Positions 23,625 through 32,475 of a DNA stretch of 64,000 nt are shown here, one piece after another. A model generated the notes under the pieces. It did not search any database. It was not told where the DNA came from and saw nothing but the letters and a program-made list of their open reading frames with translations. Position 1 is the stretch's first letter. Each line of letters begins with the position of its first letter. The position numbers and the translations under genes were made by a program. Where the stretch lies: positions 2,261,501-2,325,500 of the forward strand of contig NZ_CP121695.1 of NCBI RefSeq assembly GCF_029761915.1, read 5' to 3'. This stretch comes from Bradyrhizobium sp. CB1650. GTDB taxonomy: Bacteria; Pseudomonadota; Alphaproteobacteria; Rhizobiales; Xanthobacteraceae.

Positions 23625-26600
23625 GGTTTCACCTCCGCAGCCGGATGTGCCGCGGCCGGCGCCGTCTTCTTCGACGAGCGCCAGTTTTCGAAGCGCTGCA
23701 CCACCACGAAGAAGGCCGGCACGAACAGCACCGCAAGGCAGGTCGAGGCCAGCATGCCCGAGAACACCGTGATGCCGATCGATTTGCGCGCGCTGGCGCC
23801 CGCGCCGGTCGCAATCACCAGCGGCACCATGCCGAGGATGAAGGCAAACGACGTCATCAGGATCGGGCGGAAGCGGGCGCGGGCCGCGTCGATCGCCGAC
23901 TCGATCAGCGGTTTGCCGTCGCGTACGTGTAACTCGAGCCCGACCTCGACGATCAGGATGGCGTTCTTGGCCGACAGCGCGATCAGCAGGATCAGACCGA
24001 TCTGGACATAGAGATTGTTGTCGATCCCCCAACCGTTGAGGACCAGCGTCGGTCCGACCAGCGACAAGGGCACGGCGAGGATCACCGAGATCGGCGCGTA
24101 CCAGCTCTCATACTGGCCGGCCAGCACCAGGTAGACCAGCAGCATGGCAAGGCCGAACACCCAGTAGATCTGGTTGGTGACCGCCTTCTCCTGGTAGGAC
24201 ATCGCGGTCCATTCATAGCCGGCACCGGGCGGCAACGTCTTGTCCGCGATCTGCTCCATGAGCTGCAGCGACTGGCCGGATGAGTAGCCCTGCGCCGGCA
24301 GGCCGACGATGCTCGACGACGGATAGAGATTGTAGAGACTGATCAGCGACGGCCCCGTGGCGGGCGTGATCTTGGCGACAGTGCCGATCGGGATCATGTC
24401 GCCATTCTGGTTGCGCACCTGCATGTTGGCGATGTCACGCTCGGTGACGCGGAACGACGGATCTGCCTGGGTATAGACCTGGAACACGCGGCCGAACTTG
24501 TTGAACTGGTTGACATAGGACGAGCCGAGGTAGGTGGAGAGGGCGGAAAAGACCTGATCGGTCGTTACGTGCAGCGTCTGGGTCTTGACGCGATCGATCT
24601 CGACATTGAATTGCGGCACTGCCGAGCGGAACGAGGACGAGACGCGCTGCAGCGCGCTCTGACTCTGGGCGTTGCTGACCATCGCGGTCGTGATCGCCTG
24701 GAGCTTCGCGAAATCGCTGTTGCCGTCACGCAGTTCGAGCTGCATCGTGAAGCCGGCCGCGTTGCCGATGCCCTGAATCGCCGGCGGCGGCAGCACCATT
24801 GTGCGCGCCTCCACGATCGTTGCGAGCTTGTCGTTCAATCCGTAGACCAGCGAGCGCAGGTCCTCGCCCTTGCCGCGCGAATCCCAGTCCTTCAGGGTGA
24901 TGTAGGCGACGCCGGCATTCGCGAGGCTCGCGCTGTTGTCGAGCGCGGAGATGCCGGCGATGCTGGTGACCTGGGCCACGCCCGGCGTCTTGGTGATGAG
25001 GTCGGTGGCCCTTTCCAGCACCTTCTGGGTTCGCTCGATCGAGGCGCCGTCGGGAAGTTGAACGACGGCGAGCAGATAGCCCTGGTCCTCGATCGGGAGG
25101 AATCCCGTCGGCACACGCGACAGGCCGTAGCCGCCGATTCCAATAAGGATCAGGGCAACTGCGACCGAGACCGTGCTGCGCCTGACGAGCGCGCCGATCA
25201 GCCGCGAATAGCCTCGTTCGACGCGGTTATAGACCGCGTTGAAGCCGCGGTAGAAGAAGTTGCGTTGCTCCATCGGCACCGCCGGCCGCAGCCATAGGGC
25301 GCACTGGGTCGGCTTCAGCGTCGCCGCGTTGACGGCGCTCAGCAGGGCGGTTGCGGCGATCACCAGCGCGAATTGCGAATACATGCGGCCGGTGAGACCC
25401 GCGAGGAAGGAGGCCGGCAGGAACACCGAGATCAGCACCAGCGTGATGCCGACGATCGGCGCGAATAGCTGGTCCATCGCCCGGATCGCGGCGTCGTGGC
25501 CGTTCATGCCCTGCTCGATGTTGTGGGCGGCGCCTTCGACCACGACGATCGCGTCGTCCACGACGATGCCGATTGCGAGCACGATCGCAAACAGCGTCGA
25601 CATGTTGATGGTGAAGCCCAGCGCCGCCATGGCGGCGAAGGCGCCGATGATGGTCACCGGCACCGTGGTCGCCGGCACCAGCATCGCGCGCCAATCCTGG
25701 AGGAACACCAGGATCACCGCCAGCACGAGCAGGCCGGCCTCGATCAGGGTCATGTAGACTTCGTGTACCGATGCCTGCACGAATTTGGTAGTATCGAACG
25801 GCGTGTCGTATTTGACGCCTTGCGGGAAGGCCTTTGCGAGCTCCGCCATTTTCTTCTCGACGGCCTGCTCGACCTGGAGCGCATTGGCGCCGGGCGACTG
25901 GAATACGCCGATGCCGGTGGCGGGCTGGTTGTTGAGCGAAAATATCTGGCTGTAGGTCTGGGCGCCGAGCTCGACCCAGCCGACGTCGCGCACCCGCGTG
26001 ACGTCGCCGCTCGTGCCGGTCTTGACGATGATGTTCTCGAACTGGTCGGGGTCGTCGAGCCGGCCGTTGACGTTCAGCGTGTACTGGAACGCCTGTCCCG
26101 GCGGCGTCGGGGGCGCGCCGACCTGACCGGCCGAGACCTGCTGGCTCTGCTGCTGGATTGCGTTGATGACGTCCTGCGGCACCAGATCGCGGGCCTGCAG
26201 CTTGTTGGGATCGAGCCATACACGCATCGAATATTGGCCGGCGCCGAACACCGTGACGTTGCCGACACCGGGCACGCGCGAAAGCACGTCACGGATGTTG
26301 ATGGTCGCGTAGTTGCTCAAATAGAGGCTGTCGAACCTGGAGTCCGGCGAGGTCAGCGTCACGAACAGCAGGATCGAGGTCGACCGCTTTTGCACGGTGA
26401 CGCCTTGGTTCTGCACGGATTGCGGCAGTTGCGACAGGGCGCTGGAGACGCGGTTCTGCACCAGCACCTGCGCGAAGTTGAGGTCGGTGCCGATCTTGAA
26501 GGTCACCGTCAGCGTATAGGTGCCGTCGGAGCCGCTGTAGGACTGCATGTAGAGCATGTCCTCGACGCCATTGACCTGCTGCTCGATCGGCAACGCGACG

Positions 26601-26782
26601 GTGTCGATCACGGTCTTCGCGCTGGCGCCGGGATAGCGCGTGGTGACCTGCACGGTCGGCGGCACCACGTCCGGATATTGCGCGATCGCGAGGTTGAACA
26701 GGGCCACTGCGCCGATCAGGATCATCAACAGCGCGATGACATTCGAGAGGACCGGCCGCTCGATGAAGAATTTTGAGATCAT
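23621..26782 (-). CDS. RND efflux pump inner-membrane permease (HAE1/AcrB type)
   Basis: A 1053-residue inner-membrane transporter of the AcrB/MexB family. It begins MISKFFIERPVLSNVIALLM and has the conserved proton-relay aspartate pair in IGIVVDDAIVVVE (TM4), with the lysine-bearing TM10 region IGLILLIALSAKNAILIVE. The two large periplasmic loops are of normal size. It pumps hydrophobic drugs, solvents or flavonoid-like compounds out with the adaptor encoded 12 bp upstream. No outer-membrane factor gene is adjacent, so it probably shares a TolC-like channel encoded elsewhere. Confidence 0.95.
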   Translation of the reverse strand: MISKFFIERPVLSNVIALLMILIGAVALFNLAIAQYPDVVPPTVQVTTRYPGASAKTVIDTVALPIEQQVNGVEDMLYMQSYSGSDGTYTLTVTFKIGTDLNFAQVLVQNRVSSALSQLPQSVQNQGVTVQKRSTSILLFVTLTSPDSRFDSLYLSNYATINIRDVLSRVPGVGNVTVFGAGQYSMRVWLDPNKLQARDLVPQDVINAIQQQSQQVSAGQVGAPPTPPGQAFQYTLNVNGRLDDPDQFENIIVKTGTSGDVTRVRDVGWVELGAQTYSQIFSLNNQPATGIGVFQSPGANALQVEQAVEKKMAELAKAFPQGVKYDTPFDTTKFVQASVHEVYMTLIEAGLLVLAVILVFLQDWRAMLVPATTVPVTIIGAFAAMAALGFTINMSTLFAIVLAIGIVVDDAIVVVEGAAHNIEQGMNGHDAAIRAMDQLFAPIVGITLVLISVFLPASFLAGLTGRMYSQFALVIAATALLSAVNAATLKPTQCALWLRPAVPMEQRNFFYRGFNAVYNRVERGYSRLIGALVRRSTVSVAVALILIGIGGYGLSRVPTGFLPIEDQGYLLAVVQLPDGASIERTQKVLERATDLITKTPGVAQVTSIAGISALDNSASLANAGVAYITLKDWDSRGKGEDLRSLVYGLNDKLATIVEARTMVLPPPAIQGIGNAAGFTMQLELRDGNSDFAKLQAITTAMVSNAQSQSALQRVSSSFRSAVPQFNVEIDRVKTQTLHVTTDQVFSALSTYLGSSYVNQFNKFGRVFQVYTQADPSFRVTERDIANMQVRNQNGDMIPIGTVAKITPATGPSLISLYNLYPSSSIVGLPAQGYSSGQSLQLMEQIADKTLPPGAGYEWTAMSYQEKAVTNQIYWVFGLAMLLVYLVLAGQYESWYAPISVILAVPLSLVGPTLVLNGWGIDNNLYVQIGLILLIALSAKNAILIVEVGLELHVRDGKPLIESAIDAARARFRPILMTSFAFILGMVPLVIATGAGASARKSIGITVFSGMLASTCLAVLFVPAFFVVVQRFENWRSSKKTAPAAAHPAAEVKP

Positions 26783-26794
26783 GGCCGGCGGCTC

Positions 26795-27988
26795 CTACTT
26801 GGCAGACGCTTGCGGCTGCTCGATCTTCGTCGCTTGCGGATCGATCTTCTGGCCCGGAATCACCTGCAGGAGCCCCGCGATCACCACGCGATCGTCCGGC
26901 TTGAGTCCGCTTTCGATCACGCGCAGCCCGTTGTCGACCTGACCGATCTCCACCTTGCGCTGCTCGACCGTGTTGTCGTTGTTGACGACCAGGAGATAGC
27001 GGCCGCCCTGGTCGCTGCCGAGTGCGGTGTCGGGGACGAGGAGGGCATTCTTGTCCTGGTCGAAGGGGACCCGGACGCGGACGAAATAGCCGGGCAGCAG
27101 CACCCGCTTGTCATTGGGCACGACGCCGCGCACCGCGAGCGTACCCGTCGATGAATTGAGGGTCGGCGAGACGTAGTCGAGCTGGCCCTCATGCGGATAG
27201 CCGGTCTCGGTCTGGAGGCCCACCTGGACCGGCAACTGCTTGAGGTCGGCGACCGTGAGGCCGCGGCGGGCCGCTTCGGCGCGAATGCGCAGGACGTCCT
27301 GCTCATTGACGGTGAAGTTCACCCAGATCGGGTCCAGCGCAACGATGGTGGCGAGTTGGGTCGGGGAGGAGACGCCGACGAGTTCCCCGATCGAGACCAT
27401 GTGCGCGCTGACGATGCCGTCGAACGGCGCGCTCACCCTGGTGTAGCCGTAATTGACCGCGGCGAGCCTCGTGTTGGCCTGGGCCTGCTGCAGACTGGCC
27501 TGGGCGTTGTCGCGCGTGGATGTCGAGGTGTCGAGGGTCGCCTGCGAGACCGCCTGACGTTGCACGAGCTCGACCTGACGCTTGAAATCGGTTTCGGCTT
27601 GCTTGAGCGTGGCCTGCGCGCCGATCTCGGCGGCTTGCGCCTGCTCCAGCTTGAGCTTGTAGGTTTCCGGCTCGATCGTGAAGAGCTGGGTACCCTGCTT
27701 GACGAAAGTGCCGTCGGTGTAGTCGATCGATTGCAGGAAGCCCTGCACCCGCGCCACGAGATCGACGCTCTTGATCGGCGCGGTGTTGCCGGTGGCTTCG
27801 ACATAGCGCGTCACTGGACGCTGGATCGGCGTCGCGACGTCCACCTTCGGCGGCGGCGGCGCCACGAACGTGTTCTTGTCCTCGCAGCCGGCGAGGGCAA
27901 TCATGGCCGCTGCAGCGGCCAGCGCCCGCCCGATATGTCCCAAAGGTCCGTTGCTCTGAGCGGGACTGGCGAGATTGGCGCGCGTCAT
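26795..27988 (-). CDS. RND efflux periplasmic adaptor (membrane fusion) lipoprotein
   Basis: A 397-residue adaptor with a lipoprotein signal peptide ending in the lipobox LAGC (MIALAGCEDKN). It has an alpha-helical hairpin (LKLEQAQAAEIGAQATLKQA ... NAQASLQQAQANTRLA), the lipoyl/barrel-sandwich segments VQGFLQSIDYTDGTFVKQG and APFDGIVSAHMVSIGELVG, and a C-terminal beta-barrel. It links the RND permease to an outer-membrane channel. ATG at 27988 (MTRANLAS) is preferred because the open frame upstream runs through promoter-like sequence. First gene of a two-gene operon, with a candidate operator about 125 bp upstream. Confidence 0.93.
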   Translation of the reverse strand: MTRANLASPAQSNGPLGHIGRALAAAAAMIALAGCEDKNTFVAPPPPKVDVATPIQRPVTRYVEATGNTAPIKSVDLVARVQGFLQSIDYTDGTFVKQGTQLFTIEPETYKLKLEQAQAAEIGAQATLKQAETDFKRQVELVQRQAVSQATLDTSTSTRDNAQASLQQAQANTRLAAVNYGYTRVSAPFDGIVSAHMVSIGELVGVSSPTQLATIVALDPIWVNFTVNEQDVLRIRAEAARRGLTVADLKQLPVQVGLQTETGYPHEGQLDYVSPTLNSSTGTLAVRGVVPNDKRVLLPGYFVRVRVPFDQDKNALLVPDTALGSDQGGRYLLVVNNDNTVEQRKVEIGQVDNGLRVIESGLKPDDRVVIAGLLQVIPGQKIDPQATKIEQPQASAK

Positions 27989-28111
27989 TCGGTGGCCCCC
28001 GATTGCTATCTGTGGGTGCGGCAGGCTAGCAACAAATGACGGGCGGTGGAACACCATAGCCATGGCAGTCTCCGGCCTTGCATTGCAAAGAAGCGCGTGG
28101 CTTCTGACAGA

Positions 28112-28132
28112 TTTGTCACGCGCCGTGACAAA
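28112..28132. promoter_or_regulatory. Perfect palindrome, candidate repressor operator
   Basis: TTTGTCACG-CGC-CGTGACAAA is a perfect 9-bp inverted repeat around a 3-bp centre. It sits in the 245-bp space between the divergent RND adaptor (start 27988) and the solute-binding protein (start 28234). The size and symmetry suit a TetR-type dimer. No regulator gene is adjacent, so the factor would act from elsewhere. Confidence 0.5.
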
Positions 28133-28233
28133 CTGCTTTTCACCAAGCGCATGATCGACCAGAATTGTGTCAAAGGCCGTGCGACAGGAAGTGACGCGGG
28201 CAGAAAAGAAGAAGCGTCGAGGAGAACAATGAC

Positions 28234-29025
28234 ATGCCAGCGTCACTCTGGTCGGCCGTTGCCGGCCTTGCTCTCGTGGCCGCAGTCGCCATGCCCGCGC
28301 TAGCCGATGGCCTGAAGGACGAGATTGCGCCGACCGGCAAGCTGCGGGTCGCGATCGCCATCAGCCCCGCAGGCGGTGCATTCTGGTCGACCAGGACCGA
28401 GACCGGCTATGCCGGCGTGCCGGTCGACCTCGGCAAGGCGATGGGCGCGCGGCTCGGCGTTCCCGTCGAATATGTCGTGCACCAGAATTCCGGACAGATC
28501 ACCGACGCCGCCGCGAAGGGCACCTGGGACGTCACCTTCCTGCCCAAGGATCCCGAGCGCGAGACCAGGATGATGTTCGGACCGATCTACGAGGTCGCGG
28601 ACGCCACCTACATCGTCAAGCCCGGCTCTGATATCACCAGCTTCGCCGCGCTCGACCGGCCCGGCATCAAGGTCGCGGCCGTCAACAACACGACCACGAT
28701 GCGCGGAGCGATCGCGCATCTGAAGAATGCGAAGGTCACGGGCTATCAGACCTATGATGAGATCTTCGATCTCTTGAAGAGCGGCGCGATCGAGGCCTTC
28801 GCGCTATCGCGCGACCAGCTCAACAAGATGGCGCAGAAAATTCCGGGCACGCGCGTCCTGGACGAGACCTTCAAGAAAACCGTCACGGCCGTCGCCGTCC
28901 CGCCCGGCCATTCGCAGGCGCTGTCCTTCGTCACCAGCTTCATGAAGGAGGCAACCACCAACGGCACGCTGCGCAAAGCCTATGACGATAATGGCTTGAA
29001 GGACGCGCCGATCCGCACGGAGTAG
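28234..29025 (+). CDS. ABC transporter solute-binding protein (family 3), orphan
   Basis: A 263-residue periplasmic binding protein with a Sec signal peptide (AGLALVAAVAMPALA, then DG). The mature protein follows the polar-amino-acid-binding fold: LRVAIAISPAGGAFW, GVPVDLGKAMGARLGVPVEY, WDVTFLPKDPERETRMMFGP and YDEIFDLLKSGAIEAFALSR. It should capture an amino acid or similar small polar compound. No permease or ATPase is next to it, so it either serves a distant transporter or acts as a sensor. A GAGGAGA ribosome site precedes the start. It is divergent from the RND pump. Confidence 0.87.
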   Translation: MPASLWSAVAGLALVAAVAMPALADGLKDEIAPTGKLRVAIAISPAGGAFWSTRTETGYAGVPVDLGKAMGARLGVPVEYVVHQNSGQITDAAAKGTWDVTFLPKDPERETRMMFGPIYEVADATYIVKPGSDITSFAALDRPGIKVAAVNNTTTMRGAIAHLKNAKVTGYQTYDEIFDLLKSGAIEAFALSRDQLNKMAQKIPGTRVLDETFKKTVTAVAVPPGHSQALSFVTSFMKEATTNGTLRKAYDDNGLKDAPIRTE

Positions 29026-29064
29026 CGCCGCCGTGTCTTGATGCCCCGGGTCGTCATGGCACCG

Positions 29065-30138
29065 TTACCGCGCCTTGATCTCCGCGTATTTCGTCATTGC
29101 GCGCTCGAACTTGCGGTTGAACAGCCACATCGCAGCGAGGATGTCGCGGAAGCTTGCCGACGTTCTCGCTCTGTCGGCCTGTCCGAAGGCGAAGATGCTG
29201 TTGTTGCGCAGATGTCTCATGACCGTGGCATCGGACACCCTGTAGTCCAGCAGGTTGCCCGACCTGAGTGCTGACCGCGTCGGCGTCGGGACGATCTGGA
29301 TCAGTTCGAACAGCTTCATCTGGTCGATCGGGTCGGGCAGCGTCTTCACGATTGCGGGGATCTCCCGGAAAAGCTCGGCATGCGCGTTCATGAGCCCGTC
29401 TCTAACCGCAGTCCAGTGATTGAAGCGATGATCGGTGCCGCGTGCGCGCGCTTCCTCCTTGTCATCGCGCGCACTCAAGTCGGGATCGGTCGCCGCGATC
29501 GCCGGCTTGATGGCCTCCCATTTCCTGCGGCCGTTGCGGTCTTCGGACGGGCCGGTCTGCAAGCTGCCCATGTAGGTGTTCGAGCGCCCATTGCGGACGT
29601 TCTGCTTGCCGTTGGTCTCCGCAAAGAACAGCCCCAGGCTGATGCGGCCGGCCGCCTCGGCTTGCGCCGGTGGAAGCCCCTTGGCCCGCGCAATCGCAAC
29701 AGCGAGATCGACGACGTCCTTGAACGGCGTGGCCGAGCTTTGCGCGCCCGCAGGCGGCGCCTCCATGATGTCGAACAGCCTTCCGTATTCGTCGACCAGC
29801 GGCTCGATGTTGGCATCGAAATAGGCCGGCGGTATCTCGAACTTGTTGGGCTTGCCGATTCTGGACGGCATGGCGTCGGTGAGATCCTTGTAGCTGCTGA
29901 TCACCGCGACCCGCGCAAGATAGAGTGCCTGTCCCGGCAGGTTCGGCAGCGGCTGCTTCGCCTCGATCTGACCGCGGCGCTCGGCAAGGATCGCCTTGAA
30001 GTTGGCGAGCGCGCGATCATAGGCGGCAAGCGCATCCGATTGCCTTTGCGTGAGCGCACTCTGCTGTCCGGCGGCGGGCGCCGCGATGAAGAAGGCAAGA
30101 ACCGCCAGCGCTGCGGCGACAAGACATCTCGGTCCCAT
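29065..30138 (-). CDS. Exported hypothetical protein
   Basis: A 357-residue protein with a Sec signal peptide (LVAAALAVLAFFIAAPAAGQ). The mature part is helical and mostly polar. The segment GLFFAETNGKQNVRNGRSNTYMGSLQTGPS has the feel of a lysozyme-like glutamate loop (E followed by an N.YMG.LQTG stretch), but I cannot claim a muramidase fold. ATG at 30138 begins exactly at the signal peptide; the open frame upstream to 30222 is not signal-like. It is a single gene between the orphan binding protein (convergent) and the monooxygenase gene, 104 bp upstream. Confidence 0.65.
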   Translation of the reverse strand: MGPRCLVAAALAVLAFFIAAPAAGQQSALTQRQSDALAAYDRALANFKAILAERRGQIEAKQPLPNLPGQALYLARVAVISSYKDLTDAMPSRIGKPNKFEIPPAYFDANIEPLVDEYGRLFDIMEAPPAGAQSSATPFKDVVDLAVAIARAKGLPPAQAEAAGRISLGLFFAETNGKQNVRNGRSNTYMGSLQTGPSEDRNGRRKWEAIKPAIAATDPDLSARDDKEEARARGTDHRFNHWTAVRDGLMNAHAELFREIPAIVKTLPDPIDQMKLFELIQIVPTPTRSALRSGNLLDYRVSDATVMRHLRNNSIFAFGQADRARTSASFRDILAAMWLFNRKFERAMTKYAEIKAR

Positions 30139-30242
30139 GGCGGGTTCCCCAGGGCCTGTCGATTCGACGGCCCAAGGGATCGTAAGCATTGGGTGAGGGG
30201 GCTGGCGAGATGCAAATCGCACTCAGCCGGAATTCTCGCGCC

Positions 30243-31736
30243 TCACGCCGCCGCCCGGTAGTCCGGCGCGGAGGCGAGATACCTCGCATAGGCATCCGCA
30301 TCCGGTGGCAGGAAGCGCTCGGCCAGGCCACTACGCTTGTGCTGCTTGACGCCGATGTCGGCGATCAGCTCGTCGAAATGACGGTAGTGGTAGGGCGCGA
30401 CGCAGAGACCGCCATAGACTCCCGCGGCCGGCCGCTCGACGCGCTTGAAGTGCAGCATCATCTCGATGTTGTCGCGCATCTCTTGTGCGGTGGGCTGCCG
30501 CGCGAGCTGGCCGTCGGCGTAGCGGACCAGCCAGTTGGCGGCGAGGTCGGCGCAGAGCACCGTGCAGAACGACGAGTTGAAGCCGACGAAACCCATGTCC
30601 GGCAGGTCCGGGTTGGCAATCAGGCGATAGAGCCGGTACTGCCCGTCCGCATCGACCAGCTTGGCCTGATATGCCGCGGGCAGGAACGGCACGCCGAGCT
30701 TGTAGCCTATCGCGAGCACCGCGACATCGGCAGAGACCCGCTCGCCGCCGCTCATCACGATGGTGTCGCCGTCATAATGATCGAAGCTGCCGAACACGGC
30801 CTTGATGCGGCCCTCGGCCACCATCGGATAGAAGCCCGGCGTTGCGATCGGTACCGAGCAGTTGACGCCGTCTTCGATGCGCTCTTTCGGCACCATCCCG
30901 CAGGTCTTCAGCTTGAGCTGCGTCTTCAACAGGCTTTCCAGTCCGCGCCAGTTCGCCCAGACCAAGGGGGCGGCGAGGCGATGAGCGAGGCGGGCCATCG
31001 GGCTCGCGCCCCAGCCCGGAAACATCTGCTCCTGCGCGCGGATGTAGAGGATACGCTTGAAGTTGACGAGCCCGCCGATGAAGTAGGGAATGCGCCAGAC
31101 CGCCTCGCGCATCACGATCGTCACCTCGCGCGCGCCCGCCTTCACCGCGTTGACGGCGATGTCGGTCGCCGATTTCGATCCGCCGAGTACGACGACGCGG
31201 CGCCCCTTCGCCAGCGAAGGGTCGTTGTACTTGGACGAATGCAGGATCTGGCCGCCCTTTGCCTTGAAGCCGTCTTCACCGGGGCAACTCAGCTCGCGCG
31301 GCTCGTTGAATTGACCGGTGCAGACCGCGACGAAATCGAAATCCTCCGTGGTGGTCGCACCGCTCTTGTCCTTAAGCGTCAGCGCCCAGCCGGGCTTTCC
31401 CCCTGAGCGTCGCGCCATGCCGGCGACCGCGGTGTTGAGCCGCAACATGCGATCGGCGCCAAAACTTCTGGCGTAGTCGGTGAGATAGGCATGGACCTGC
31501 GGTCCGGTCGGCCATTCCGGATAGGCTTGCGGCATGGCGCGGTCGGTGTAGCGGTAGAGCTCCTTCGGGCTCTGGGTCTGGACCTCCGGATAGGAGCGCG
31601 CCGGCTCCCAGACGCCGCCGAGATCGGCGCTGCGTTCGACGATGGTGACCCGGTGACCGCGGGTGGAGAACGCCTTTGCGGCGGCAAGGCCGGAGACGCC
31701 GGCACCGATCACGCAGACATGCTTGGGGCTCACCAT
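30243..31736 (-). CDS. Flavin-containing monooxygenase
   Basis: A 497-residue class B flavoprotein monooxygenase. The FAD motif is VIGAGVSGLAAAKAF near the N terminus, the segment GGQILHSSKYND matches the FMO/BVMO identity motif region, and NADPH is bound at VVLGGSKSATDIA. DVAVLAIGYKLG is the C-terminal ATG-like motif. Such enzymes use NADPH and O2 for N- or S-oxygenation or Baeyer-Villiger oxidation of ketones. ATG at 31736 (MVSPKHVCVIGAG) is used because it lies directly before the FAD motif. It follows the cupin gene by 106 bp and probably shares its control by the divergent AraC regulator. Confidence 0.88.
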   Translation of the reverse strand: MVSPKHVCVIGAGVSGLAAAKAFSTRGHRVTIVERSADLGGVWEPARSYPEVQTQSPKELYRYTDRAMPQAYPEWPTGPQVHAYLTDYARSFGADRMLRLNTAVAGMARRSGGKPGWALTLKDKSGATTTEDFDFVAVCTGQFNEPRELSCPGEDGFKAKGGQILHSSKYNDPSLAKGRRVVVLGGSKSATDIAVNAVKAGAREVTIVMREAVWRIPYFIGGLVNFKRILYIRAQEQMFPGWGASPMARLAHRLAAPLVWANWRGLESLLKTQLKLKTCGMVPKERIEDGVNCSVPIATPGFYPMVAEGRIKAVFGSFDHYDGDTIVMSGGERVSADVAVLAIGYKLGVPFLPAAYQAKLVDADGQYRLYRLIANPDLPDMGFVGFNSSFCTVLCADLAANWLVRYADGQLARQPTAQEMRDNIEMMLHFKRVERPAAGVYGGLCVAPYHYRHFDELIADIGVKQHKRSGLAERFLPPDADAYARYLASAPDYRAAA

Positions 31737-31842
31737 GGGACTGCTCGCACATTCGGGTTGCGTTGGGCGCAAGCGGCCACGTTCGGCCGTGATGCGCGGC
31801 CCGGTGGACTTGCGATCGGACGAATATGAACGCGGAGGCCGC

Positions 31843-32292
31843 CTAGTCGTTGGCCTCGGGCGGCAGGAAGTCGACCTCGTGCTGTGCCGAGATGCGCACG
31901 ACTTCGGCGGGGTCGGTCAGATTGTGGAGCTGGTTGAACAGCGCCTCCAGCTTCTGCATCGGCGAGACCCAGAACAGCGCGCGGCACGGCTTGTCCGACT
32001 TGTTGAAATAGCCGTGCGGGATGCCGCGCGGCATGCGCACGAGATCGCCGGCCTTGGCCTTGACCCATTGGCCGTCGAGCTTGAGGTCGAGCACGCCTTC
32101 CTGCACCAGGATGAACTCGTCCTGGGTCGGATGGATGTGCACCGGCACGAACTGTCCGGGCTCGCTGTTGGTCTCGAACGCGAAAGTGGAATCGGTGATG
32201 GCCTTCGGGAAATAGAGCTGGCCCAGAATGTTCCAGCTCTTGCCGCCATAGCCCGTGCCGTTCGCGGTAATGCCCTTCTCGAGTGCAGTCAT
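31843..32292 (-). CDS. Cupin domain protein
   Basis: A 149-residue single-domain cupin. The two metal-binding motifs are visible: VPVHIHPTQDEFILVQEG (His, His, Glu) and MPRGIPHGYFN (His). It could be a small dioxygenase or isomerase, or a ligand-binding protein. It lies upstream of the flavin monooxygenase gene on the same strand and divergent from the AraC regulator at 32476, so the trio probably forms one small catabolic unit. ATG at 32292 (MTALEKGITA) fits the domain start better than the open frame to 32337. Confidence 0.82.
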   Translation of the reverse strand: MTALEKGITANGTGYGGKSWNILGQLYFPKAITDSTFAFETNSEPGQFVPVHIHPTQDEFILVQEGVLDLKLDGQWVKAKAGDLVRMPRGIPHGYFNKSDKPCRALFWVSPMQKLEALFNQLHNLTDPAEVVRISAQHEVDFLPPEAND

Positions 32293-32475
32293 GGCTCGCC
32301 TCCTCATGGATTCCGGCGAGGGCGGAGCTTCGGCCACGCGCGGGCCGCTGTCTATCCGCTAAACGAATCCGGACACGGCTGCTGCCGTGCAACACGACGA
32401 TTTTGCGATACGGCCTTTCCGGCGACGGGAAATCATTATAGGTTTAAAACAATTCCGTGACGCGAAGCGTGATCG

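Noticed and set aside
25496..26776. A 426-residue plus-strand frame opposite the RND permease
   Set aside because: The RND permease has full-length family motifs in the other strand. The plus-strand product has no hydrophobic core or known motif.
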